DNA from: Alphaproteobacteria bacterium
GTDB lineage: Bacteria; Pseudomonadota; Alphaproteobacteria; Rhizobiales; Rhizobiaceae
Assembly: GCA_024742485.1 (NCBI GenBank)
Contig: JANSYK010000001.1
Location: 310,001-374,000 of the forward strand
Length of the DNA stretch: 64,000 nucleotides
Direction: 5' to 3'
The position numbers and the translations under genes are program-made. Positions 49,623 through 57,422 of this stretch are shown piece by piece (within the stretch, counting starts at the first letter, position 1; each line of letters opens with the position of its first letter). The notes beneath the pieces were generated by a model that saw only the letters and a list, made by a program, of their open reading frames with translations, did no database searches and was not told the DNA's origin.

Positions 49623-50513
49623 CTACGGGTCCTGCACATCGTTGCAGGCATCACGAACCATCGCTGCAAAATCCGATGCGCCATTGCCCGCGGCTTGAAA
49701 TTCCCTGTAACTGGCAAGTGCAGCAGAGATGGCCGGCGCGTCGACACCCAGTTCCAGCGCGGTCCGAGAGAACAAGGCCAGGTCTCCGGCAATACCGTCG
49801 GCCGTGAAGCTCACGGCATCGGATTGACCCAGGATCACCGCCGATTTGCCAGCGAGCGATCCATTGGCAGCCGGACTTCCAACGAGGATCTCCAGCATCG
49901 CCCGGGGCTCAAGTCCGGCGCGCTTTCCGACCTGCATGGCCTCCTTCAGGCACTGCCAATAACCACCCAGCATCATATTGTTGACGATCTTCATGGCGGC
50001 CCCATCACCAAGTCCGCCAACATGATGAATACGATCCGAAAGCAATTTCGCCACCGGCATAAAAACGGCAACATCGCGGTCTTCGCCACCAACATACAGC
50101 CCTGCCTTGCCGTTGGAGACCATCTGAGGCCAACCGGATATCGGCGCATCCAGTGCCCTGCCACCAGCTGCTTCGATTGCACCAACTTGGCCTCGCAAGG
50201 TTTGCGGGCTGACCGTGCTGCAGTCCACGATCAGCTTATCGGTCAAAGGATATCGGCACATCTCGTCGAGAACGGCCGTTACCGCGTCATCATCCGAAAG
50301 AGAAAGGATGACCAACTCGCTGCTTGCAAGGAGTGACGAGACATCCGGCTGGGCATCGACGGACAGGGATATCGCTTTTTCCGGCGAGACACCGCTCCGC
50401 GACCAGGCCGATACACGATATCCCGAATTTGAAAGCCGCTTGGCCACGGCGCTGCCCATCTTGCCCATTCCGGCGATTCCAACGCGCTGATCTGATGCTT
50501 TTCCAACTGTCAT
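49623..50513 (-). CDS. NAD(P)-dependent beta-hydroxyacid dehydrogenase (3-hydroxyisobutyrate dehydrogenase family)
   Basis: The 296-residue enzyme has the Rossmann start VGIAGMGKMGSAVAKRLSNSGY, the substrate-binding VDCSTVSPQT, DAPISGWPQMVSNGKAGLYVGG, and the catalytic lysine in AAMKIVNNMMLGGYWQCLKEA. Family members include tartronate semialdehyde reductase and 3-hydroxyisobutyrate dehydrogenase. In this protein the usual GG...A in the substrate loop is ISGWPQMVSNGKAG, again hinting at a special substrate. It is the first gene of the operon with the flavin reductase and the hydratase subunits. Confidence 0.9.
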   Translation of the reverse strand: MTVGKASDQRVGIAGMGKMGSAVAKRLSNSGYRVSAWSRSGVSPEKAISLSVDAQPDVSSLLASSELVILSLSDDDAVTAVLDEMCRYPLTDKLIVDCSTVSPQTLRGQVGAIEAAGGRALDAPISGWPQMVSNGKAGLYVGGEDRDVAVFMPVAKLLSDRIHHVGGLGDGAAMKIVNNMMLGGYWQCLKEAMQVGKRAGLEPRAMLEILVGSPAANGSLAGKSAVILGQSDAVSFTADGIAGDLALFSRTALELGVDAPAISAALASYREFQAAGNGASDFAAMVRDACNDVQDP

Positions 50514-50563
50514 GCGTCATTACTAGGCCATGTCAGCCGCAAGCCAAATGGAATTCGGAATTC

Positions 50564-50580
50564 ATTTCATCTGTTGAAAT
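50564..50580. promoter_or_regulatory. Second copy of the putative IclR operator
   Basis: ATTTCA-TCTGT-TGAAAT is a perfect 6-bp inverted repeat with a 5-bp spacer, 51 bp upstream of the dehydrogenase start. Flanking bases on the left (GGAATTC...) also resemble the site at 46.46 kb (GAAATTC...). Confidence 0.68.
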
Positions 50581-50623
50581 GCTGAATGGCGGTCGACCAT
50601 GTTGATATCGCGACCTCTTCGTC

Positions 50624-50809
50624 ATGCGGGCGGCCGGTGATGTCTCCATTGGCTCACTGGGCCCGGTACCGGCAGAGCAGGACTCCGCCGACAGGCGCGC
50701 GAAATTGCCTGCCGGTTGCGAACCCTGCGCCCCGACAAACATCAACGAACCATTGCTGACCGTCACCAGATCCGGCCAAATCCAGGCGCTCAATCGGGTT
50801 AATACTTGA
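50624..50809 (+). pseudogene. 3' remnant of a gene homologous to the unknown membrane protein
   Basis: The reading frame encodes AAGDVSIGSL followed by a variable stretch and CEPCAPTNIN, matching residues 305-342 of the membrane protein at 38.6 kb (AAGDISIGSL ... CEPCAPANIN). At DNA level 50715-50747 matches 39583-39615 at 31 of 33 positions. The upstream 300 codons are missing and the copy runs on 20 codons past the intact gene's stop position. It is therefore a truncated duplicate, in the same orientation as the intact gene. Confidence 0.8.
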
Positions 50810-50844
50810 TTAACCTATCTCGGGCACTTTCGCAGACACTTGCA

Positions 50845-50885
50845 GAACACAACTGGAACATATAGTGTATGTTCTGTATTTGTTT
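50845..50885 (+). promoter_or_regulatory. LexA operator(s) upstream of lexA
   Basis: GAAC-ACAACTG-GAAC (50845-50859) exactly fits the alphaproteobacterial SOS box GAAC-N7-GAAC. The second GAAC also starts a palindrome GAACATA-N5-TATGTTC (50856-50874), whose end begins a weaker direct repeat GTTC-N7-GTTT (50871-50885). The sites end about 20 bp before the lexA start, as expected for autoregulation. Confidence 0.88.
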
Positions 50886-50905
50886 CTCTGAGTCGGGAGC
50901 CGACC

Positions 50906-51619
50906 ATGCTGACGCGCAAACAACACGAATTGCTGCTTTTTATCCATGAACGCATGAAGGAAAGCGGCATTCCACCCTCCTTCGATGAAATGAAGGATGC
51001 GTTGGATCTCGCTTCCAAATCCGGCATACACCGCCTGATCACGGCACTTGAAGAGCGCGGATTCATCCGGCGCCTTCCCAATCGCGCCCGCGCGCTTGAG
51101 GTTATCCGAATGCCCGAGACAATGGCTCCCGGATTGCAGCCAAGGCGCGGATTTTCACCCAGTGTCATCGAGGGCAGCCTCGGCAAACCGAAGCGCGAGC
51201 CGGAACGATCCGCACCCGCCGGTTCGTCATCTGGTGGCGTCAGTGTTCCCGTGATGGGGCGGATTGCGGCCGGTGTGCCGATTTCCGCCATTCAGAACAA
51301 CACCCATGATATCAGTGTTCCCCCTGAGATGCTCGGTGGCGGCGAACATTATGCGCTTGAGGTCAAGGGCGATTCGATGATCGAAGCCGGCATATTCGAC
51401 GGAGACACAGTGGTGATCAAGAACACCTCCTCCGCCAATCCCGGTGAAATCGTCGTCGCGCTGGTGGATGATGAGGAAGCGACATTGAAGCGGTTCCGCC
51501 GCAAGGGGGCATCCATTGCCCTGGAAGCGGCAAACCCATCCTATGAAACCCGAATTTTCGGCCCGGATCAGGTCAAGATTCAAGGCAAGCTTGTCGGCCT
51601 GATCCGCAGATATCACTAG
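50906..51619 (+). CDS. lexA: SOS-response repressor LexA
   Basis: The 237-residue repressor has the winged helix [19 protein letters not shown] and [22 protein letters not shown] at the N terminus, a longer alphaproteobacterial linker, the self-cleavage Ala-Gly in [10 protein letters not shown], the catalytic serine in [15 protein letters not shown] and the lysine in [12 protein letters not shown]. Cleavage on RecA filaments releases the SOS genes. The ATG at 50906 follows GGGAG; upstream frame extension runs through the operator and was rejected. In related genomes it follows moeA directly. Confidence 0.97.
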   Translation: MLTRKQHELLLFIHERMKESGIPPSFDEMKDALDLASKSGIHRLITALEERGFIRRLPNRARALEVIRMPETMAPGLQPRRGFSPSVIEGSLGKPKREPERSAPAGSSSGGVSVPVMGRIAAGVPISAIQNNTHDISVPPEMLGGGEHYALEVKGDSMIEAGIFDGDTVVIKNTSSANPGEIVVALVDDEEATLKRFRRKGASIALEAANPSYETRIFGPDQVKIQGKLVGLIRRYH

Positions 51620-51651
51620 ATCATATTGGTTCCATTCGACCCGCCATCCAG

Positions 51652-54024
51652 TCAGCGTGTGACCCAGTCCGGCCGATTGAATTCATAGGTGCGACTTCTC
51701 CAGTCAAAGGACCGATGCACCGTCCAGGGGCGTTCGGTCTTGCCGATGGCGGTGATGATACGCGGGGCATCTCCATCGGTTGACCCGCGAACCTCGACCG
51801 CGCCGGTCTGTCGCAGCATGCGCCCAGTGATCAATATGGCGCCCGACCGGCATTCAGCCATGTCGATTGAACGGCTTGTAATGACAATATCGGCCCGGTC
51901 GCATGCCGGACCAAGCAAGCTCAGGTCCGTGACAACAGCCACCAGCAGGCCCGACATCGTTGTTCCGATGCACAGCATGTCTTTCAGACAATGAAAGGCC
52001 GGTTCATCGGCCACGCCCAGTTCAACGGAATCCCAATCCAACGCCGTAACACTCGCCTTGTCCGAACTGACCTCCAGGGCATTAGGGCGCATATGATCAC
52101 TCCGACGAAGCGCCCGTTGCCATTGTTCGAAAATGAATTTTGAAGGCCGCGACCGGTTGCTGGCAAGCGCGGTTTCGCCAACAATCGCCACCAACCGCCC
52201 ATCTTCCGATACCACCAGGTCCGGTTGCCCGGCCGTTGGCTGGGCGAAAAACAGTCCCATCGCCAAGGCGATCATGGGCAACCCGGCAAGCCTCAACCAT
52301 GACCGAAGAAGCACCAGGATCAGGAACCCACCCGATAAAAGGACAAACGCCAAAGCCGGCAGGCGGCCTGTAACCAGATGACCGCCCAAAGCCTCGACAA
52401 AATAGGCAACTTCAAGCACCCCTTGCAGCCCAAACCCCATCAGTTGAAGCGGCCAGTATTCGAGCCCCAGAGGCATGGCCAGGATCGACAGAAGCCCGGC
52501 AGGCATCACGATCAGGCTGACAATCGGCATCGCGGCGAGATTGGCGATCAGGCCATAGGATGCCACCCGATGAAAATGAAATGTCGCAAAGGGTGCCGTG
52601 GCAAACCCGGCCACCAGGGATGTCATGGCCAATCCGACAAAAAACAGCAGAATGAAACGGGCAATACCAAACCCGGTAGCTTGATTGGTCGGTGATGAGC
52701 GCCTCCGTCGCCATATCGCATAGGCCGCGATAAGTGCCGCCGTTGCGGCAAACGACATCTGAAAGCCCGGCCCGACAACCGCCGATGGCGTCAGCAATAT
52801 GATGCAGACGGCGGCGAGCGCGACGTTTCGCAGCGTCAAAGCCGGTCGGTCGACCAGCACCGCGATCAGAACGATTGCCAACATCAACCAGGCACGCTGG
52901 GTCGAGACGCTGGCGCCGGAAATCATCAAATAGGCAGTGGCGACAAGCAACGAGACAGCGGCTGCAAGTTTTTTGACCGGAAATTTCTGCGCGAATGAAG
53001 GCACGAGGCTGAACCCGGTACGCAGCGCAAAAAAGACCGTCCCGGCCACCAGAGCCATATGCAGGCCGGATATGGCCAGCACATGCGCCAACCCGCTTGC
53101 GCGCAGGGCCTCGACCGAAGCCGGGCTCATCGCGCGACGGTCGGCAACGGCAAGCGCACTTGCAAATGCTCCAACATCGCCATCCAGAACCGTCCGAATG
53201 CGAAGGGCGATTGTCTCCCGAAACCGAACCAGAGCCATTTTGAAGCCGGTTGCGATGCCAACACTCTCCGCAGCTTCGTCATTCAACAGGGTCTCAGGCC
53301 TGCCGTAGAAGAAACCGAATGCGCCAAGCCCCTGGAAATAGGCGTTGAACGCAAAATCATATTGGCCCGGGAGTGCCGGCCCGGAGGGTGGCTGCAAGCG
53401 TGCCAGGCCGGTGATGCCCTCGCCTATTCCGATCGGTTCATGACGGCTCCTGGCCAGGAGGCGGACCCGCTCTGGTGGCCTGCGAATGATTGGATCATCG
53501 GTCGCGGTAAGATTGATCGTATACCGCCACCGCCCGCGATCATCGACATCCCGTGCGATGACCATACCCTGGATTCGGGTTGTTACAGCGCTGTCCAGCA
53601 GCGTTGTCGCATGGCGCCTGGTCTCCATGGCAGCAGCCACCATTCCGATGAGAATTGCACAAGCCAGGGCGGCGCAATAGCGGGATGTCGGATAGGCCGT
53701 CAGAAGGAATACACCGGCCGCCAACGGGGCGATCAAGAGCGCCAGAGGCCATATCGCGATGTCATGATCCGTGGCAAACCAGATCGCTGCACCGAGTACC
53801 ATGGCGACGGGCATCCAAAGAAATCCGTGTCCAAAACGCGCCTCTTCGTCCACCGCCAAATGTACAGAGGTCCGAAACGCCGCCAGAGGCGCCTTTGCGC
53901 CACCGGCAGTACGTGCACCACCGGCCTCATCGAAGGCATCCGTTGTGCTCTCATCCGGCGCAACAATGAACCCCGACGCGCGATCGGCCTTCCCTCGCCT
54001 GGCTTGGTCCCCAACTTCGCTCAT
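51652..54024 (-). CDS. comEC: ComEC/Rec2-family DNA-uptake channel protein
   Basis: The 790-residue membrane protein has an N-terminal DUF4131-like domain, then the competence domain with the hallmark GLAHVLAISGLHMALVAG and a run of hydrophobic segments, and a short soluble C-terminal part. ComEC moves single-stranded DNA across the inner membrane during transformation. A full metallo-beta-lactamase domain is not evident at the C terminus; HxHxDH is absent, as in many alphaproteobacterial members. It converges on lexA (32 bp apart) and is divergent from gltX. Whether the cell is competent is unknown. Confidence 0.93.
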   Translation of the reverse strand: MSEVGDQARRGKADRASGFIVAPDESTTDAFDEAGGARTAGGAKAPLAAFRTSVHLAVDEEARFGHGFLWMPVAMVLGAAIWFATDHDIAIWPLALLIAPLAAGVFLLTAYPTSRYCAALACAILIGMVAAAMETRRHATTLLDSAVTTRIQGMVIARDVDDRGRWRYTINLTATDDPIIRRPPERVRLLARSRHEPIGIGEGITGLARLQPPSGPALPGQYDFAFNAYFQGLGAFGFFYGRPETLLNDEAAESVGIATGFKMALVRFRETIALRIRTVLDGDVGAFASALAVADRRAMSPASVEALRASGLAHVLAISGLHMALVAGTVFFALRTGFSLVPSFAQKFPVKKLAAAVSLLVATAYLMISGASVSTQRAWLMLAIVLIAVLVDRPALTLRNVALAAVCIILLTPSAVVGPGFQMSFAATAALIAAYAIWRRRRSSPTNQATGFGIARFILLFFVGLAMTSLVAGFATAPFATFHFHRVASYGLIANLAAMPIVSLIVMPAGLLSILAMPLGLEYWPLQLMGFGLQGVLEVAYFVEALGGHLVTGRLPALAFVLLSGGFLILVLLRSWLRLAGLPMIALAMGLFFAQPTAGQPDLVVSEDGRLVAIVGETALASNRSRPSKFIFEQWQRALRRSDHMRPNALEVSSDKASVTALDWDSVELGVADEPAFHCLKDMLCIGTTMSGLLVAVVTDLSLLGPACDRADIVITSRSIDMAECRSGAILITGRMLRQTGAVEVRGSTDGDAPRIITAIGKTERPWTVHRSFDWRSRTYEFNRPDWVTR

Positions 54025-54137
54025 GGTCCCGCATCAAAGCACTTTTTGCCGCGTGGGGTTGATAAAAAGTGCCTGATGTTTCAAGACGCGCCGCAACAGC
54101 GCGCTTCAACCATTCGCCCTCAACGCAAGGAACCTCC

Positions 54138-55559
54138 ATGTCCGGAGAGATCATCACTCGATTTGCCCCCTCACCAACCGGTTTCCTCCATATCGGCGGT
54201 GCCAGGACCGCGCTTTTCAACTGGCTTCATGCCAAACACGCCGGCGGCAAGATGCTGCTTCGAATCGAAGATACCGACCGGAGCCGCAACTCGCCCGAAG
54301 CCGTGAAAGCCATTCTCGACGGATTGACCTGGATGGGTCTGACCTGGGATGGCGAGCCAATATCGCAATTTGAACGCGCGGACCGGCACCGTCAGGTGGC
54401 CGAGGAACTGGTCGACCTTGGCAAGGCATACCATTGCTACGCAACTCCCGAAGAACTGACGGAAATGCGGGAATTGGCGCGCGCAGAGGGGCGGCCGCCG
54501 CGTTATGATGGCCGCTGGCGCGATCGCGATGCCGCCGATGCGCCCAAGGATGTATCGCCGGCCATACGGATCAAGGCACCGCTAGAGGGCGCGACCGTTG
54601 TTGCTGACCGTGTGCAGGGCGATGTCAGTTTTCCCAACGCCGACTTGGATGATTTCATCATTTTACGGTCGGACGGCAATCCCACCTACATGCACGCCGT
54701 GGTGGTGGATGACCACGATATGGGGGTTACCGACATTATTCGCGGAGACGACCATCTGACCAATGCAGCGCGGCAGACGATTATCTATCAGGCCATGGGT
54801 TGGCCCGTTCCGCGAATAGCCCACATTCCCCTGATCCACGGCCCCGATGGCGGCAAGCTGTCCAAGCGCCACGGTGCCCTTGGCGCCGAGGCCTATCGTG
54901 CCATGGGCTATCTTCCCGAAGCTCTGTGCAACTATCTCGCACGTCTCGGCTGGAGCCACGGGGACGACGAGATCATGTCGATGGAACAGATGATCGAGTG
55001 GTTTGACATCGCCGACGTCAACAAGGGCGCGGCCCGCTTCGATATCAAGAAACTGGAAGCCATCAATGGCCATTACATCCGCCATGGCGATGACCAGATG
55101 TTGACTGACGCCATGCTTGCCATATTGCCGGAAATGGAAAACGGCGCCTATTTCTCCGAACGTCTCGACGATCGGACCAGAAGAAATCTCGTTGCTGCAA
55201 TGCCCGGACTCAAGGAGCGCGCCAAGACCCTGGTCGAACTCGCCGACGGTGCACGGTTCCTGTTCGCCAGACGACCCCTGGAAAACGAGGAAAAGGCAGA
55301 AAAGATCCTGGCTGATGGTGGGCGTGAGGTTTTGACTGCTCTTTTACCGCAGCTGGAAGCGCTGACCGAATGGCAGATTGCTGTCATTGAAGAGTGTATT
55401 CGCAATTTTGCGGACAGTCAGGATCTCAAGCTCGGAAAAGTCGCACAGCCGTTGCGGGCAGCGCTCACTGGTCGCACGACATCACCCGGCGTTTTCGACG
55501 TTTTGGCAGTGCTGGGGCGCGACGAGGCCCTTGGCCGCATCGGCGATCAATTGAATTGA
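54138..55559 (+). CDS. gltX: Glutamate--tRNA ligase
   Basis: The 473-residue class I aminoacyl-tRNA synthetase charges tRNA-Glu. The HIGH motif is in [20 protein letters not shown] and KMSKS is [15 protein letters not shown]; the anticodon-binding helical domain follows. The frame reads 23 codons further upstream, but the ATG at 54138 after AAGGAAC gives the family N terminus. Hairpins follow the stop, and gltA begins 341 bp later. Confidence 0.97.
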   Translation: MSGEIITRFAPSPTGFLHIGGARTALFNWLHAKHAGGKMLLRIEDTDRSRNSPEAVKAILDGLTWMGLTWDGEPISQFERADRHRQVAEELVDLGKAYHCYATPEELTEMRELARAEGRPPRYDGRWRDRDAADAPKDVSPAIRIKAPLEGATVVADRVQGDVSFPNADLDDFIILRSDGNPTYMHAVVVDDHDMGVTDIIRGDDHLTNAARQTIIYQAMGWPVPRIAHIPLIHGPDGGKLSKRHGALGAEAYRAMGYLPEALCNYLARLGWSHGDDEIMSMEQMIEWFDIADVNKGAARFDIKKLEAINGHYIRHGDDQMLTDAMLAILPEMENGAYFSERLDDRTRRNLVAAMPGLKERAKTLVELADGARFLFARRPLENEEKAEKILADGGREVLTALLPQLEALTEWQIAVIEECIRNFADSQDLKLGKVAQPLRAALTGRTTSPGVFDVLAVLGRDEALGRIGDQLN

Positions 55560-55581
55560 GCTCACGCGCCACACTGGAAAA

Positions 55582-55704
55582 ATCATTACGGGCGTAGTAA
55601 TGATAATTTGATCGCCATTCATGTGCCCCGGCCGAGCGGAGCACTGTTCGGTGATTGCTTGAGGCAATGATTATTATCTACTTGTTTTTAGGTAATAATT
55701 TTTA
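55582..55704 (+). terminator. Two hairpins in the gltX-gltA intergenic region
   Basis: ATCATTAC-N7-GTAATGAT (55582-55604) is a perfect 8-bp stem 23 bp after gltX. A second stem, ATTATTATCTA with TAGGTAATAAT (55670-55699, one G-T pair, 8-base loop), is followed by TTTTT and looks like an AT-rich intrinsic terminator for gltX. The remaining DNA up to gltA (to 55900) shows no gene and should hold the gltA promoter. Confidence 0.5.
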
Positions 55705-55900
55705 TATTTGGATTTGCGGCTAACCCATATTGGCTGCGCAGACTCGCTCTGGCGGGTCAACCCGTGCAATGCGGCGCAATATACCACTTATGCCTATCTT
55801 GGCAGCGCCAGGGAAATCGTCTAGCAACGGCGAACGAACGACACATCCGATCCGGAGTGAAACCCGGATCCTGTATATTTGATTGTTGAAGGGGATCAGT

Positions 55901-57193
55901 ATGACGGAATCGAAGGCAAAGCTCTCTGTCGATGGCAGCGATATCGAATTGCAGGTGCGCAACGGAACGGTTGGTCCGGATGTTGTTGATATTGCAAGTC
56001 TTTACAAGCAGACAGGCGCTTTTACCTACGATCCCGGATTTACCTCCACCGCGTCTTGCGAGTCCAAGATAACCTATATTGATGGCGATCAGGGCATCCT
56101 TCTGCATCGAGGCTATCCGATCGACCAGTTGGCCGAGCATGGAGACTTCCTCGAGGTCTGCTATCTGCTTCTCTACGGTGAATTACCGACCAAAACGCAA
56201 AAGACCGATTTTGACTACCGGGTCACCCGTCACACGATGATCCATGAACAGATGTCGCGCTTTTTCACCGGTTTCCGGCGGGATGCACATCCGATGGCGA
56301 TCATGTGCGGTGTCGTCGGTGCGCTCTCGGCCTTTTATCACGATTCAACCGATATCACCGATCCCCATCAGCGAATGGTGGCGAGCCTGCGCATGATCGC
56401 CAAAATGCCGACCATCGCTGCCATGGCGTACAAGTATCACATCGGCCAGCCGTTCATCTATCCACAAAACGATCTCGACTATGCGGCCAACTTTCTACGC
56501 ATGTGCTTTGCTGTTCCCTGCGAGGATTATGAGGTCAATCCGGTGATGGCACGCGCCATGGACCGTATCTTCATCCTGCATGCGGACCATGAGCAGAACG
56601 CTTCCACATCGACTGTTCGCCTCGCCGGATCCTCCGGTGCCAATCCCTTCGCCTGTATTGCTGCCGGTATCGCCTGCCTGTGGGGTCCGGCCCATGGCGG
56701 CGCCAACGAAGCAGCGCTCAACATGCTGTCGGATATCGGAACAGTTGATCGCATTCCCGAATTCATTGCGCGGGCCAAGGACCATGACGATCCCTTCCGG
56801 CTGATGGGTTTTGGCCACCGGGTCTACAAGAACTACGACCCGCGGGCCAAGATCATGCAGAAGACCACCCATGAGGTGTTGGCCGAACTCGGCATCAAGG
56901 ATGATCCGTTGCTCGACGTGGCAATCGAACTCGAACGCATTGCCTTGACCGACGAGTATTTCATCGAGAAGAAACTCTATCCCAACATCGATTTCTACTC
57001 CGGCATCACCCTCAAGGCGCTTGGCTTCCCGACCACCATGTTCACCGTGCTGTTTGCGCTTGCGCGGACCGTCGGCTGGATTGCCCAGTGGAAGGAGATG
57101 ATCGAAGATCCGCACCAGAAGATCGGTCGGCCCCGGCAGCTCTATACCGGTGAAAACCATCGCGATTATGTTCCGATTTCGAGTCGTTCCTGA
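55901..57193 (+). CDS. gltA: Citrate synthase (type II, hexameric)
   Basis: The 430-residue enzyme condenses acetyl-CoA with oxaloacetate to start the TCA cycle. Visible motifs are the N-terminal beta domain ([18 protein letters not shown]), [12 protein letters not shown], the catalytic histidine regions [16 protein letters not shown] and [30 protein letters not shown] and the aspartate region [10 protein letters not shown]. The ATG at 55901 follows GAAGGGGAT; six upstream codons were dropped. Order gltX-gltA is common in rhizobia. Confidence 0.98.
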   Translation: MTESKAKLSVDGSDIELQVRNGTVGPDVVDIASLYKQTGAFTYDPGFTSTASCESKITYIDGDQGILLHRGYPIDQLAEHGDFLEVCYLLLYGELPTKTQKTDFDYRVTRHTMIHEQMSRFFTGFRRDAHPMAIMCGVVGALSAFYHDSTDITDPHQRMVASLRMIAKMPTIAAMAYKYHIGQPFIYPQNDLDYAANFLRMCFAVPCEDYEVNPVMARAMDRIFILHADHEQNASTSTVRLAGSSGANPFACIAAGIACLWGPAHGGANEAALNMLSDIGTVDRIPEFIARAKDHDDPFRLMGFGHRVYKNYDPRAKIMQKTTHEVLAELGIKDDPLLDVAIELERIALTDEYFIEKKLYPNIDFYSGITLKALGFPTTMFTVLFALARTVGWIAQWKEMIEDPHQKIGRPRQLYTGENHRDYVPISSRS

Positions 57194-57201
57194 GACCCGG
57201 T

Positions 57202-57224
57202 CGGGCGCTCGACGAAAGCGCCCG
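57202..57224 (+). terminator. Hairpin after gltA
   Basis: CGGGCGCT and AGCGCCCG form a perfect 8-bp GC-rich stem with a 7-base loop, starting 9 bp past the gltA stop. No T-run follows, so it may be a Rho-assisted end or a 3' stabiliser. Confidence 0.55.
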
Positions 57225-57422
57225 CCACCTTCCCGTTGTAACCCTGGTGTTCGTAACGGTGTATCCCCGGTGCCGGGATGGCAGGCCGCATTGCCAAACG
57301 CGCTAACACTCGCAAAAAACACCGGAATCTGGCACACTCCAGGTGATTCGAATCACCAGTGAACGGCCGGGCAACCAGGAATGGCAAGCGACGTTCATAA
57401 CGACTGAGGCCAAACCTGATAA

